Source: Nocardiopsis sp. FIRDI 009 (GTDB lineage Bacteria > Actinomycetota > Actinomycetes > Streptosporangiales > Streptosporangiaceae). Taken from it: DNA of 64,000 nt. Both the position numbers and the translations under genes were made by a program. A model generated the notes under the pieces. The model searched no databases and had not been told where the DNA came from. It saw only the letters and a program-made list of their open reading frames with translations. Positions 32,298 to 41,133 of this stretch are shown here, in pieces; within the stretch, counting starts at the first letter, position 1; each line of letters opens with the position of its first letter. Location: NCBI RefSeq assembly GCF_003386285.1, contig NZ_QPNC01000035.1, positions 42,576 through 106,575 on the forward strand. Direction: 5' to 3'.

Positions 32298-32810
32298 GTG
32301 CGCGCGAGCATCAGCACGCCCTTCGTCGACACCCGGGCCGAGGACCTGGTGTGGACTCTGAACCACCCCCTGGTCGAGCCGCTGGCCGCCCGCACCGTCG
32401 AGCGCCCGGGGCTGCGGGTCCAACTGCGGGTCCTCGGAGCGTCCCACCAGGTCGTCGTGGAGCGGGAGTCCGGGAACGGGACCGCCCCCCTCGTCGAGAC
32501 GGTCGCCTGCCTGCCGGGGTTCACCGGCGGGCTGCCCGGTGACGCCGTCCTGCCCTCCTGGGGGCTGGGCGACTACCGCTTCACGTCGACCGTCGAGACG
32601 CTCGCCGCCAACGGCCTGTCCCGCCGGATCGACCGTCTCCGCGCGGAGGTGGCCGACTCCCCCGGCGGCCTGTACGTCACCTTCCCGGGTGACCCCCTCG
32701 CCGTGACCGCGCTGCACCTGGCCCCCGAGTCCCCCCTCGGTTGGCGGACCTGGCACGCCTACCCCCAGAGCGGCGAACTGGTGTCGACGGCGGCGACCAT
32801 CACCCCCTGA
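32298..32810 (+). CDS. DUF2617 family protein
   Basis: A 170-aa soluble protein, GTG start 7 bases after the DUF4178 stop. Features include VRLRVLGASHQVVVE-like core, VETVACLPG, YRFTSTVETL and GWRTWHAYPQSGELVSTAATIT at the C-terminus, which fit DUF2617. It has no known activity. Its fixed place between DUF4178 and DUF350 genes suggests a role in the same pathway. Confidence 0.87.
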   Translation: MRASISTPFVDTRAEDLVWTLNHPLVEPLAARTVERPGLRVQLRVLGASHQVVVERESGNGTAPLVETVACLPGFTGGLPGDAVLPSWGLGDYRFTSTVETLAANGLSRRIDRLRAEVADSPGGLYVTFPGDPLAVTALHLAPESPLGWRTWHAYPQSGELVSTAATITP

Positions 32811-32872
32811 CCGAGGATCTCCCCGTGTGCCCCATCCCCTGACCCTCCCCCACCCCCGAGGAGACCCCCTCC

Positions 32873-33220
32873 ATGGACGAGGTCCACCAGTCCGACGAGG
32901 ACGGCGCCAGGAACAGGGTGATCACGGTGCTCGTGATCATCGTCGCCGTCCTCCTGATCCTGGCGCTGATCGGCTCGTGCAACGACAGCGGCGACGTCAG
33001 CTCCAGCATCAGCAGCAGTACCAGTACCAACAGCAGCACCAGCACTCGGCACTGCCCCGACGATGACGACGTCTCGGACCCGTACTACGACGATGACGAC
33101 TGCGAGAACGGCTCCAGCGGCTCCGGCGGAGGCGGCCTCTTCATCTCCGGTGGCAGCGGCGGCTCGTACAGCGGCGGCGGCAGCGACTTCCGCGGCGGAG
33201 GCCCCAGCTCCGGCAAGTAG
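32873..33220 (+). CDS. Small membrane-anchored Cys/Asp/Gly-rich protein A
   Basis: A 115-aa protein. Polar N-terminus of about 14 residues, one helix (VITVLVIIVAVLLILALIG), Cys just after the helix, a Ser/Thr/Asn linker, then CPDDDDVSDPYYDDDDCENG and a Gly/Ser-rich tail (SGSGGGGLFISGGSGGS). The Asp-rich segment between two Cys could bind divalent cations. It is a clear paralogue of the protein at 33382. Family not recognised. Confidence 0.75.
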   Translation: MDEVHQSDEDGARNRVITVLVIIVAVLLILALIGSCNDSGDVSSSISSSTSTNSSTSTRHCPDDDDVSDPYYDDDDCENGSSGSGGGGLFISGGSGGSYSGGGSDFRGGGPSSGK

Positions 33221-33381
33221 GGGCGGTACCCTGCGGTTTCGGGCATACGGGCGTCCCCGACGCACGGATGCGCCACGGGAACGGACCGGGAGCGCCGGCC
33301 CGGCACGGAACGTCCACCCCCGCCACAGGTGCGCTGGCTCCCCCGACCGTGACCATCCCCCACCCATGAGGAGATCCCCAC

Positions 33382-33666
33382 ATGAAAGACGCCAGCGGAG
33401 CGCACGGCTCCGACAGCACCGGCAGGAACACCCTGATCACGGTGCTGGTGATCGTCGCGGCCGTCATCGTGATCCTGGTCCTGATCTCAGCCTGCGACAA
33501 CGGCGCGACCAACTACTGCCCGGACGACGACTACGTCTCGGACCCGACCTACGACGATGACGACTGCGAGAACGGCTCCAGCGGCTCCGGCGGAGGCGGC
33601 GTCTTCATCTTCAACAGCGGTGGCGGCAGCAGCTACCGCGGCGGCGGATCCGGCTTCGGCAAGTAG
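33382..33666 (+). CDS. Small membrane-anchored Cys/Asp/Gly-rich protein B
   Basis: A 94-aa paralogue of the 32873 protein: helix LITVLVIVAAVIVILVLISAC, then NYCPDDDYVSDPTYDDDDC followed by ENGSSGSGGGG and a Gly/Ser tail ending GGGSGFGK. The Ser/Thr linker of copy A is missing. ATG 33382 follows GAGGAGAT. Strong conservation of the CPDDD...DDDDCENG block at DNA and protein level points to tandem duplication with constraint on that block. Confidence 0.75.
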   Translation: MKDASGAHGSDSTGRNTLITVLVIVAAVIVILVLISACDNGATNYCPDDDYVSDPTYDDDDCENGSSGSGGGGVFIFNSGGGSSYRGGGSGFGK

Positions 33667-33735
33667 CATTCAGGCACGTCACGACACCTACCACGACATC
33701 ACGACCCCCTTCCCCCAACCTCGCAGGCAAGGATC

Positions 33736-34164
33736 ATGAACGACCTTCTCCTCAACTCCCTGGCCGCCCTCGCCTACGGCGGTGTGGGCATCGCCGTCCT
33801 GATCGTCGGCTACCTGGTGGTCGACCTCCTCACCCCCGGCAGGCTGCACACGCTCATCTGGGAGGACCGCAACACCAACGCCGTGCTGCTGGTCTCGGCC
33901 AACACCCTGGGCACGGCGATCGTCGTCCTCTCCGCGATCCTCAGCAGCGAGTCCGAGGTGGGCCTGGCCGCCGGTCTGCTGTCCACCGCGGTCTACGGGG
34001 CGATCGGTCTGGCCGTGATGGCCGTGTCCTTCCTCCTGATCGACCTCATCACCCCGGTCAAGATCGCCCGGATGATCAGCGACCCCGAACCGCACCCGGC
34101 CACCTGGGTCAGCGCCACGGCGCACGTGGCCATCGCCCTGGTGGTCGCGGCCGCCCTCACCTGA
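33736..34164 (+). CDS. DUF350 membrane protein
   Basis: A 142-aa protein with four predicted helices arranged as two repeats (LAYGGVGIAVLIVGYLVVDLLTPG and VYGAIGLAVMAVSFLLIDLITPV). The repeated DLLTPG/DLITPV motif is the DUF350 signature. It sits between the small anchored proteins and the spermidine-synthase-like gene, a recurrent context. Function is unknown. Confidence 0.9.
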   Translation: MNDLLLNSLAALAYGGVGIAVLIVGYLVVDLLTPGRLHTLIWEDRNTNAVLLVSANTLGTAIVVLSAILSSESEVGLAAGLLSTAVYGAIGLAVMAVSFLLIDLITPVKIARMISDPEPHPATWVSATAHVAIALVVAAALT

Positions 34165-34235
34165 GGAGCGACGGCCACCGCACCGACCGGCCCGGGACCC
34201 CGGCCGGTCCCCTTCCGACAGTGAGGCGTGCCCCG

Positions 34236-35801
34236 TTGACCGAGACCACCACCCGACCGGCCCCCAGGCTCCCGGTTCCGCCCCGCGCGGCGCGGTTCCT
34301 CGTGCTGACCGCGGTGTTCGTGTGCGCCGCGTGCGGCCTGGTGTACGAGCTCGCGCTGGTGGCGATCGGCAGCTACCTGCTGGGCGACACCATCACCCAG
34401 GCCTCCGTGGTCCTGTCGGTGATGGTGTTCGCCATGGGGGTGGGCTCGCTGCTGTCCAAGCGGTTCCAGGGCAACCCCGCGCTGTCCTTCGCGGTGGTCG
34501 AGGGCCTGCTGTCGCTGGTCGGCGGGTTGTCGGTGCTCCTGCTGTACGGGGCCTTCGCCTGGTTCTCCGCCTACCAGCCCGCGATGGTGGCGCTGTCGTT
34601 CGTGATCGGCGCGCTCATCGGCGTGGAGATCCCCCTGCTGATGACGCTGATCCAGCGCATCCGGCGGCAGGACGCCTCCGAGGCGGTCGCCGACCTGTTC
34701 GCCGCGGACTACGTCGGCGGGCTCATCGGCGGTCTCGCCTTCCCCTTCGTCCTGCTCCCCCTCCTGGGCCTGCCCAAGGGCTCGGTCATGGTCGGCGCGC
34801 TCAACGCCGTGGTGGGGGTGGCCGTCGTGCTGTGGCTGTTCCGCTCCCAACTGGGCCGCCGTGCCCACGCGGGGCTGACCGCGGGCCTGGTCCTGGTCCT
34901 GGGCGTGCTCGGGCTGGCCTTCGCCTACGCCGACCAGTTCGAGGTGGACGCGCGCCAGGCGCTGTACCGCGACCCGATCGTGCACGCCGAGCGCTCCGAG
35001 TACCAGGAGATCGTGCTCACCCGGTCGCTGGACGGCGAGGACGTGCGGATGTTCCTCAACGGGTCCCTCCAGTTCTCCACCCTGGACGAGTACCGCTACC
35101 ACGAGTCGCTGATCCACCCGGTGATGGACGGCCCCCGCGAGGACGTCCTCGTCCTGGGCGGCGGAGACGGCCTGGCGCTGCGGGAGATCCTGGCCTACGA
35201 CGACGTCGACTCGGTGACCCTGGTCGACCTCGATCCGGCGGTCGTGGAGCTGGCGTCGACCGACCCGGTGATCCGCCGGGTCAACGGGGACTCGTTCCAG
35301 GACCCGCGGGTGGAGGTCGTCAACACCGACGCCTTCCGCTGGCTCCAGGAGAACGGGCGGGAGTTCGACGCGGTGGTCGCCGACCTCCCGGACGGGGACG
35401 ACGTGGGCACCGCCAAGCTGTACTCGGTGGAGTTCTACGCGCTGATCGCCGAGGCCGTGGCCGAGGACGGGCGGCTGGTCGTCCAGGCGGGCTCCCCGTT
35501 CTTCGCCCCGGAGGCGTTCTGGAGCGTGGGCCACACCCTGGAGGAGGCCGGACTGGCCGCGACGCCGTACAACGTGGACGTGCCCTCGTTCGGCAACTGG
35601 GGCTTCTACCTGGCCGCCAAGGACGCGGCTCCGACCCCGACCCTGCCCGAGGACGCGCCGCCGCTGCGCTTCCTCGACGAGGAGCTGCTCGCCGCCGCGC
35701 TGGTGTTCCCCAAGGACCGGCGCGACCCCGGGGTGGAGGGCTCCACCCTGATGCACCCGCGCGTGATCGACTACCAGCGGGGTGCCTGGCGCGGGTACTG
35801 A
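34236..35801 (+). CDS. Spermidine-synthase-like protein with N-terminal membrane domain
   Basis: A 521-aa protein. The N-terminal about 220 residues form six or seven membrane helices. The C-terminal half is a polyamine aminopropyltransferase fold with FLNGSLQFSTLDEYRYHESLIHP, VLVLGGGDGLALREIL, VDLDPAVVELA, VVNTDAFRWL and ADLPD. The last replaces the DxPDP-type catalytic stretch (normally D-x-x-D near this place), and the product is uncertain. TTG 34236 is preferred since GAGG lies upstream; GTG 34221 is possible. These fused proteins are assigned as SpeE but may modify a different substrate with the DUF4178/2617/350 partners. Confidence 0.85.
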   Translation: MTETTTRPAPRLPVPPRAARFLVLTAVFVCAACGLVYELALVAIGSYLLGDTITQASVVLSVMVFAMGVGSLLSKRFQGNPALSFAVVEGLLSLVGGLSVLLLYGAFAWFSAYQPAMVALSFVIGALIGVEIPLLMTLIQRIRRQDASEAVADLFAADYVGGLIGGLAFPFVLLPLLGLPKGSVMVGALNAVVGVAVVLWLFRSQLGRRAHAGLTAGLVLVLGVLGLAFAYADQFEVDARQALYRDPIVHAERSEYQEIVLTRSLDGEDVRMFLNGSLQFSTLDEYRYHESLIHPVMDGPREDVLVLGGGDGLALREILAYDDVDSVTLVDLDPAVVELASTDPVIRRVNGDSFQDPRVEVVNTDAFRWLQENGREFDAVVADLPDGDDVGTAKLYSVEFYALIAEAVAEDGRLVVQAGSPFFAPEAFWSVGHTLEEAGLAATPYNVDVPSFGNWGFYLAAKDAAPTPTLPEDAPPLRFLDEELLAAALVFPKDRRDPGVEGSTLMHPRVIDYQRGAWRGY

Positions 35802-36087
35802 CCGGGGGCGGGGCGGAGGTTCCGGCCGCTCCGGAACCCGCGCCGGGGCTCCGGAGCCGCACACACTGACACCGCGCGGCCTGGGAACTCGGGCCGGTGG
35901 GCGGCCACGCGGTGGACCTGGATCGGGGAGACACCACCATCCTGGACACGGGGCGGCTCTCCGGCGGCGACGCCACGCCGCCCCGCGTACCGCCCGGGAC
36001 AACTCTTACCCGGCCTTACCCACCCCTTTCCGACGGCTCACGCGGGAGACGACCCGCGTGGGCCGCTCCGTCGTGCCCGCCCCCACA

Positions 36088-36117
36088 TTGATCGTGCGAC
36101 TATTGTCGAACTATTAT
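36088..36117 (+). promoter_or_regulatory. Promoter of the ArsR-MFS operon
   Basis: TTGATC (36088-36093), an 18-base spacer and TATTAT (36112-36117) match sigma-70-type boxes and stand out in this GC-rich DNA. The -10 box lies inside the palindromic operator. Confidence 0.6.
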
Positions 36118-36131
36118 CGTGCGATAATAGT
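36110..36131. promoter_or_regulatory. Perfect palindromic operator for the ArsR-type regulator
   Basis: ACTATTATCG (36110-36119) and CGATAATAGT (36122-36131) form a perfect 10+10 inverted repeat with a TG centre. A related half-site GACTATTGTCGA lies just upstream (36098-36109). It overlaps the -10 box, so binding would block transcription of the regulator and the transporter. Confidence 0.7.
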
Positions 36132-36150
36132 CGAACGATTCGAGGTCGCC

Positions 36151-36498
36151 ATGTCCCCTGCCCGTACCTACGTCCATCCCGACCGGGAGGACATCGCGCT
36201 GCCCCGGGTGCTCTTCGCACTCAGCGAACCCCTCCGCCTGGCGATGGTGCGCAAGCTCGCCGACGAGGGCGAAGTGGACAGCGTCGAACTCGGCCCCGAC
36301 CTGCCGCGCTCGACGCTGACCCACCACACGGGACTGCTCCGGGAGTCCGGGGTGGTGTTCGTGCGCGCCCAGGGGCGCAAGTGCATGATCAGCCTGCGCA
36401 CCGAGGACCTCGCCGCGCGCTTCCCCGGCCTCGTCGAGACGGTGCTCGCCGGGTACGACGCCGACGACGCGCCCGCGGCCGGGGAGGACGCGAAGTGA
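36151..36498 (+). CDS. ArsR-family (winged helix) repressor
   Basis: A 115-aa protein with a winged-helix domain (RVLFALSEPLRLAMVRKLADEGEV, PRSTLTHHTGLLRESGVVFVRAQGRKCMISLR). No CxC metal motif is seen, so a non-metal signal is likely. ATG 36151 follows CGAGG. Its stop overlaps the GTG of the MFS gene by 4 bases. By position it represses its own operon through the palindrome at 36110-36131. Confidence 0.88.
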   Translation: MSPARTYVHPDREDIALPRVLFALSEPLRLAMVRKLADEGEVDSVELGPDLPRSTLTHHTGLLRESGVVFVRAQGRKCMISLRTEDLAARFPGLVETVLAGYDADDAPAAGEDAK

Positions 36499-37682
36499 TC
36501 CGTCGGCTCTGGCCCCTGGTCGTCGCCACCGTCTCGCTCGGGGTCGACGCCTACGTGCTCGCCGGGGTGCTCCCCCGGATCGCGGACTCCCTGACCACCA
36601 CGGTCGGCGCGATCGGGCTCGGTGTCACCGCCTTCACCGGCGCCTACGCGCTGGCCGGACCGCTGCTGTCCGGCCCGCTGGTCGCCGGGTCCACCCGCCG
36701 GGGCCTGCTGCTCGCGCTCACGGTGTTCAACGGCGGGAACCTCCTCACCGCGCTCTCCCCGAACCTGGAGACCTTCCTCGCCGCACGCGTCGTCGCCGGG
36801 ATCGGCGCCGGTGTGCTCAGCGCCGTGGCCACGGCGACCGCGGCGGCCACGGTCGCCCCCGAACAGCGGGGCCGCGCCATGTCCCTGGTGACCTTCGGCC
36901 TCTCCGCCGGGACCGTGGCCGGGGTCCCGCTGGGCATGCTCATCGGCGCCCAGGTCGGCTGGCGCTGGACCGTGGGGCTGGTCGTGGCCGTCGGCTCCGT
37001 GAGTCTGCTCGCCCTGCTGTCCCGCTCGCGCCCCCTGCCCGCCATCGGGAGCGGCGCCGGGACCCGCCTGTCCTCGGTCACCGTCCCGCAGGTCGCCGCC
37101 GGGGTCATCCTGGCGTTCGTCGCCGGTCTGTCCAGTCTCGGGCTCTACACCTACCTGGTGCCCGTGGCGCAGGACCGGGGCCTGGCCGCCTGGGGCTTCG
37201 CCCTCGTCTGGGCCTGGGGCGCCGGCGGTGTCGCGGGCTCCGCCCTGGTGGGACGCCCGATCGACGCGCTCGGATCCCACCGCGTGCTGCCGGTCACCAC
37301 CGGTCTGCTCCTCGCGTCCTTCCTCGCCCTCGCCCTCCTCGACGGCCCGGCCGTGTGGGTCGTCGCGGTCGTCCTGTGGGGCGCCTGCGGCTGGGCGACC
37401 GTGCCGACCCTCCAGGACGCGCTCACGCGCACGCGTCCCGGGCGCACCACGTCGATCGTCGCCTTCCAGATGGCCGCCGTCTACCTCGGCTCGGCGGTCG
37501 GGTCCGCCGTCGGCAGCGCCCTGCTCTCCTCCGGCACCGAGCCCGGGCGCCTGCCCGCGTGGGCGGCGGGCGCGGGCGTGGTGGCGTTCGCGCTCTCACT
37601 CCTGGTCGCCCGTCTCCGGGACCGGCGCCCCGCCGCGGATCGGGCGGCCGCGGGGCCCGGCGCCGCCGCGACCGACGCCTGA
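36495..37682 (+). CDS. MFS transporter (DHA1-like efflux)
   Basis: A 395-aa protein with twelve predicted helices. It has a DHA1-type start (LWPLVVATVSLGVDAYVLAGVLPRIADSL), the helix-4 motif RVVAGIGAGVLSAVATATAAATVAPEQRGRAMSLV and motif C-like AGTVAGVPLGMLIG. Such proteins export drugs or small metabolites. Coupled to the ArsR gene, so expression is induced when the repressor is released. Substrate unknown. Confidence 0.9.
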   Translation: MIRRLWPLVVATVSLGVDAYVLAGVLPRIADSLTTTVGAIGLGVTAFTGAYALAGPLLSGPLVAGSTRRGLLLALTVFNGGNLLTALSPNLETFLAARVVAGIGAGVLSAVATATAAATVAPEQRGRAMSLVTFGLSAGTVAGVPLGMLIGAQVGWRWTVGLVVAVGSVSLLALLSRSRPLPAIGSGAGTRLSSVTVPQVAAGVILAFVAGLSSLGLYTYLVPVAQDRGLAAWGFALVWAWGAGGVAGSALVGRPIDALGSHRVLPVTTGLLLASFLALALLDGPAVWVVAVVLWGACGWATVPTLQDALTRTRPGRTTSIVAFQMAAVYLGSAVGSAVGSALLSSGTEPGRLPAWAAGAGVVAFALSLLVARLRDRRPAADRAAAGPGAAATDA

Positions 37683-37688
37683 CACGCC

Positions 37689-37719
37689 GCGGCCCGGGCC
37701 GACGATCGGCCCGGGCCGC
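37689..37719. terminator. Strong bidirectional hairpin terminator
   Basis: Perfect 14-bp arms (37689-37702 and 37706-37719, GCGGCCCGGGCCGA and its complement) with a 3-base CGA loop, placed between the convergent MFS and FAD-oxidoreductase genes. Confidence 0.8.
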
Positions 37720-37768
37720 CCCCGTCCGAGCCCGGGAGCCCTCACTCCCCCGGGCCCGGCGGCCTCTC

Positions 37769-39193
37769 CTAGCTGTCGAAACCCAGACCCATCGCGTCCA
37801 GGGTCCGCAGCCAGAGGTTGCGTTTGCCGCCGTTGCGGTCGGCGGCGGCCGTCGACCGCAACGTCAGCTCGATCCCCAGCGACCGCACCGGCTCCGGCGG
37901 GAACGGCAGCGGCTTCTCCCGCACCATCCGCAACCGGGTGCGTTCGGTGTCCAGTCCGTCGAGCTTGTCGAGCATCACCTGCGCGCCGAACCGGGTCGCC
38001 CCGACGCCGAGGCCGGTGTACCCGGCCGCGTAGGCCAGCCGACCCTTGTGCGCGGTGCCGAAGAACCCGGAGAACCGGCTGCACGTGTCGATCACCCCGC
38101 CCCAGGTGTGCGTGAACCGCACGCCCTCCAGCTGCGGGAAGTTCTCGAAGAAGTGCTCCGCCAGCTTCCGGAAGGTCTCCGGCCGCTGGTCGTACTCGGG
38201 ACGCACCTTGCCTCCGTAGTGGTGCACGACGTCGTAGCCGCCCCACAGGATCCGGTTGTCCGAGGTCAGCCGGTAGTAGTGGAAGAAGTTGGACGCGTCC
38301 CCCACGCCCTGACGGCCCTTCCACCCGATCGACGCCATCTGCTCATCGCTGAGCGGCTCGGTCATCAGCGCGTAGTCGTACACCGGGGCGAGGTAGTGCT
38401 TGAGGCGGCGCAGCGGGCCGGGGAAGGCCCCGGTGCCCCACGCGACCTTCGGCGCGTGCAGCGCGCCCGCGCCGGTCTCCAGGCGCAGTCCGGAGTGCGT
38501 GGAGCGGATCGCCCGCACGGGTGTGTTCTCGAAGATCCGCACACCCAGCTCCAGACACGCGGCCCGCAACCCCCACGCGAGCTTGGCCGGGTGCACCATC
38601 GCGACCGAGTCGGGCTCGTACAGCGCGCCGACGTAGGTGGGCGAGTCCACCTCCCGGCGCATCCGCTCGGCGTCCCACACCTGGGCCTCGTACCCCAGCG
38701 CGCGCATGGCCGCCGCGGACTCCTCGAAGCCCTCCGCCTGCCAGGGCGCGGTGGCCACGAGGATCTCCCCGGTGCGCTCGAACTCGCACTCGATCCCGTA
38801 CCGCCGGACCGCCTCCTCGATCCCGTCGAGGTTGGCCCGCCCCTGCCGCTCCAGCTCGCCGATCTCCTCGGGCCAGCGCTCGGCGCCGTTGTCGTACCCG
38901 TGGGTGAGGCTGGCCGCGCAGAAGCCGCCGTTGCGCCCGGAGGCAGCCCACCCGGCGGTTCTCGCCTCCACCAGCACCACGTCGCGGCCGGGGTCGCGCT
39001 CCTTGGCGATGAGCGCGGTCCACAGTCCGCTGAACCCGCCGCCGACCACGACGAGGTCGGCGTGGACGTCACCGGTCAGGGACGGCGCGGGTTCGGGCAC
39101 GTCGTGGCCCTCGATCTCGGGGTCCAGCCAGAAGACCTTCGGGCGAGCGCCCCTCAGCGCCCTCTCCGCTCGCGCGGTCGCTCCGTCGGCCAT
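37769..39193 (-). CDS. FAD-dependent amine oxidoreductase, PuuB-like
   Basis: A 474-aa DAO-family flavoprotein. The FAD-binding motif is VVVGGGFSGLWTALIAKERDP, with SGRNGGFC a short way after, as in gamma-glutamylputrescine oxidase PuuB. Further motifs are WGGYDVVHHYGGKV, THTWGGVIDTCSRFSGFFGTAHKGRLAYAAGYTGLGVGATRFGAQVM. It should oxidise a (glutamyl)putrescine-like amine to the aldehyde. It is the last gene of the minus-strand polyamine operon that includes an ABC importer and an aldehyde dehydrogenase. No PuuA-like ligase is in the window, so the free amine may be the substrate. Confidence 0.82.
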   Translation of the reverse strand: MADGATARAERALRGARPKVFWLDPEIEGHDVPEPAPSLTGDVHADLVVVGGGFSGLWTALIAKERDPGRDVVLVEARTAGWAASGRNGGFCAASLTHGYDNGAERWPEEIGELERQGRANLDGIEEAVRRYGIECEFERTGEILVATAPWQAEGFEESAAAMRALGYEAQVWDAERMRREVDSPTYVGALYEPDSVAMVHPAKLAWGLRAACLELGVRIFENTPVRAIRSTHSGLRLETGAGALHAPKVAWGTGAFPGPLRRLKHYLAPVYDYALMTEPLSDEQMASIGWKGRQGVGDASNFFHYYRLTSDNRILWGGYDVVHHYGGKVRPEYDQRPETFRKLAEHFFENFPQLEGVRFTHTWGGVIDTCSRFSGFFGTAHKGRLAYAAGYTGLGVGATRFGAQVMLDKLDGLDTERTRLRMVREKPLPFPPEPVRSLGIELTLRSTAAADRNGGKRNLWLRTLDAMGLGFDS

Positions 39194-39419
39194 GGGTTAT
39201 CACTCCGTCTTTCTCGTGACCGCGTCCGCCGACGTCCGGCGGGCACGGGTCCCCCGTTCGGGGAAGGGGGGAGGCGGTCCGGCATGGACGGATGGTGCCG
39301 GACCTCCTCCCCCTCCGCACGTGCGACACACCCGGGATCCGGGATCCCTCGGCTGCGGCGCGGTGCGGGGTCGTCGGTCGGGGCTCGGCGGCGTCCCCTC
39401 GGGTGCGCCGCCGCCCCGC

Positions 39420-40277
39420 TCACCGTCTGCGCCGGCTGCTGATCACGTTGGCCACGGCCAGGATGACACCGACCAGGAAGAGCAGCGTGCCCATGACGTT
39501 GACCTGCGGCGGGATGCCCACGCGCGTGGTGCCCCAGATCCACAGCGGGAAGGTCGTCACGTCGCCGCTGACGAACGAGGTGATGATGTAGTCGTCGATC
39601 GACAGCGCGAAGGCCAACAGCCCGCCCGACATCACCGCCGGGAACAGCATCGGCAGGGTGACCAGCCGGAACGTGGTGAACGGTCCAGCGCCCAGGTCGC
39701 GGGCGGCCTCCTCCAGACGCGGGTCCAGCGTGATGACGCGCGCCCGCACGGTGATGGCGACGAAGGACACGCAGAACATCACGTGCGAGACCACCGTCGT
39801 CCAGTAGCCCGTGGTCACGTTCATCATGAGGAACGTGGACAGCAGGGCGGCGCCGATGACCACCTCGGGCGCGCTGATCGCGGAGAACATCACCAGGTTG
39901 GTGAGCTGCTTGCCCCGGAAGGTGAACCGGCCCAGCGCCAGGCCGAGGAGGGTGCCGAGCACCCCGGAGATCACCATGGTCAGGAGCGCGATGCTCACCG
40001 AGTTGAACATCGCCTGGTTCAGGTCCGGGTAGGCCAGCGCGTCCTGGTACCAGCGGAGGGTGAACCCCTGCCAGGTGATGTTGTGCCGTCCGGCCGGGTC
40101 GTTGAAGCTGAACGCGACCATGAACAGGATCGGCAGGAAGAGCCAGGCCAGGACCGCGATCGTGTAGAGGCGGCCCCAGTCGGTCCGTCGCCGCGCACGC
40201 GCGGGACGCCGCCCGGGCCCGGTGCCCTCCGGGGTTCGCGGGGCGGGCTCGGTGGGTGTGTGGACTCCGGTGCTCAC
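39420..40277 (-). CDS. potC: Polyamine ABC transporter permease, PotC-like
   Basis: A 285-aa permease. After a polar, Pro-rich N-terminus come six helices. The EAA loop reads EEAARDLGAGPFTTFRLVTLPMLFP. DDYIITSFVSGDVTTFPLWIWGTTRVGIPPQVN is characteristic of PotC. GTG 40277 overlaps the potB stop by 4 bases. Confidence 0.9.
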   Translation of the reverse strand: MSTGVHTPTEPAPRTPEGTGPGRRPARARRRTDWGRLYTIAVLAWLFLPILFMVAFSFNDPAGRHNITWQGFTLRWYQDALAYPDLNQAMFNSVSIALLTMVISGVLGTLLGLALGRFTFRGKQLTNLVMFSAISAPEVVIGAALLSTFLMMNVTTGYWTTVVSHVMFCVSFVAITVRARVITLDPRLEEAARDLGAGPFTTFRLVTLPMLFPAVMSGGLLAFALSIDDYIITSFVSGDVTTFPLWIWGTTRVGIPPQVNVMGTLLFLVGVILAVANVISSRRRR

Positions 40278-41128
40278 GCGTGCACCTCCATGACCCGCTC
40301 GGTTCCCAGGGCCCGCGCGTAGCTGAAGATGCCGGCCAGCAGGAGCCCCATGAGGACGAAGGTGATCGCCGAGGCGATCGGGTAGTTGTTGTTGACCAGG
40401 TACTGGGTCTGGATGACGTTGCCGATCATCGTGTTGTGCGTGCCGCCCAGGACCGACGAGTTCACGTAGTCGGAGCTGGTCGGGATGAAGGTCATCAGCA
40501 CACCGGCGAACACGCCGGGCAGCGACACCGGCAGGATCACCCGGAGGAACGCCTGGACCCGGCCCGCGTACAGGTCGTGGGCGGCCTCCACCAGGCGCGG
40601 GTCCATGCGCTCCAGGACGGCGTAGATCGGCAGGACCATGAACGGCAGGAAGTTGTAGGCCAGGCCCAGGATCACCGCGGGCGAGGAGTTCAGGACGGCC
40701 GCGTCGGACGGGATCAGCCCGATTGACTTCAGGGTGCCCAGCACGACGCCGTTGTCGGCGAGCAGGAACCGCCAGGAGATGGTCCGCAGCACGAACGACA
40801 CGAAGAACGGCAGCAGGATGAGCAGCAGATACGTGGACTTGTGCGCCCCGCCCCGGAAGGCGATCCAGTAGGCCATCGGGTAGCCGATGACGATGCACAG
40901 CAGTGTGGCGCAGCCCCCGTAGAACAGGGAGCGGACGATCTGCTCCCAGTAGGTGCCGACGGCCTCGACGTAGTTGCCCACCTCGAAGGTCTGCTGGAAG
41001 CCGGTGACCACGTTTCCGGTGGTCAGCGACAGCGACAGCATCCCGCCGATGGGCACGACGAAGAACATGGCCAGCCAGACCCAGGCTGGCAGCACCAGCA
41101 CGTAGGGAGTGCTCTTTCGGTTACTCAT
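40274..41128 (-). CDS. potB: Polyamine ABC transporter permease, PotB-like
   Basis: A 284-aa permease with six helices. Typical PotB pieces are PYVLVLPAWVWLAMFFVVPI, GYPMAYWIAF, LRTISWRFLLADNGVVLGTLKSIG and the EAA loop VEAAHDLYAGRVQAFLRVILPVSLPGV, then IPTSSDYVNSSVLGGTHNTMIGN. It lies between the binding-protein and potC genes with a 4-base overlap to the latter. Confidence 0.91.
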   Translation of the reverse strand: MSNRKSTPYVLVLPAWVWLAMFFVVPIGGMLSLSLTTGNVVTGFQQTFEVGNYVEAVGTYWEQIVRSLFYGGCATLLCIVIGYPMAYWIAFRGGAHKSTYLLLILLPFFVSFVLRTISWRFLLADNGVVLGTLKSIGLIPSDAAVLNSSPAVILGLAYNFLPFMVLPIYAVLERMDPRLVEAAHDLYAGRVQAFLRVILPVSLPGVFAGVLMTFIPTSSDYVNSSVLGGTHNTMIGNVIQTQYLVNNNYPIASAITFVLMGLLLAGIFSYARALGTERVMEVHA

Positions 41129-41133
41129 GGCGG

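Larger units (their letters stand above)
35802..36150. other. Intergenic region with speE-like terminator and ArsR promoter
   Basis: This is 349 bases. It starts with a hairpin (GGTTCCGG at 35818-35825, CCGGAACC at 35831-35838) that should end the spermidine-synthase-like transcript. A plus-strand frame at 35897-36091 reads MGGHAVDLDRGDTTILDTG, but I recognise no family and its end overlaps promoter sequence. The last 70 bases hold the ArsR promoter and operator. Confidence 0.5.

Noticed and set aside
35897..36091. A 64-codon frame reading MGGHAVDLDRGDTTILDTG at its start
   Set aside because: Its second half runs into the ArsR promoter region and turns into Pro/Arg-rich non-coding-like sequence. 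No family is recognised.
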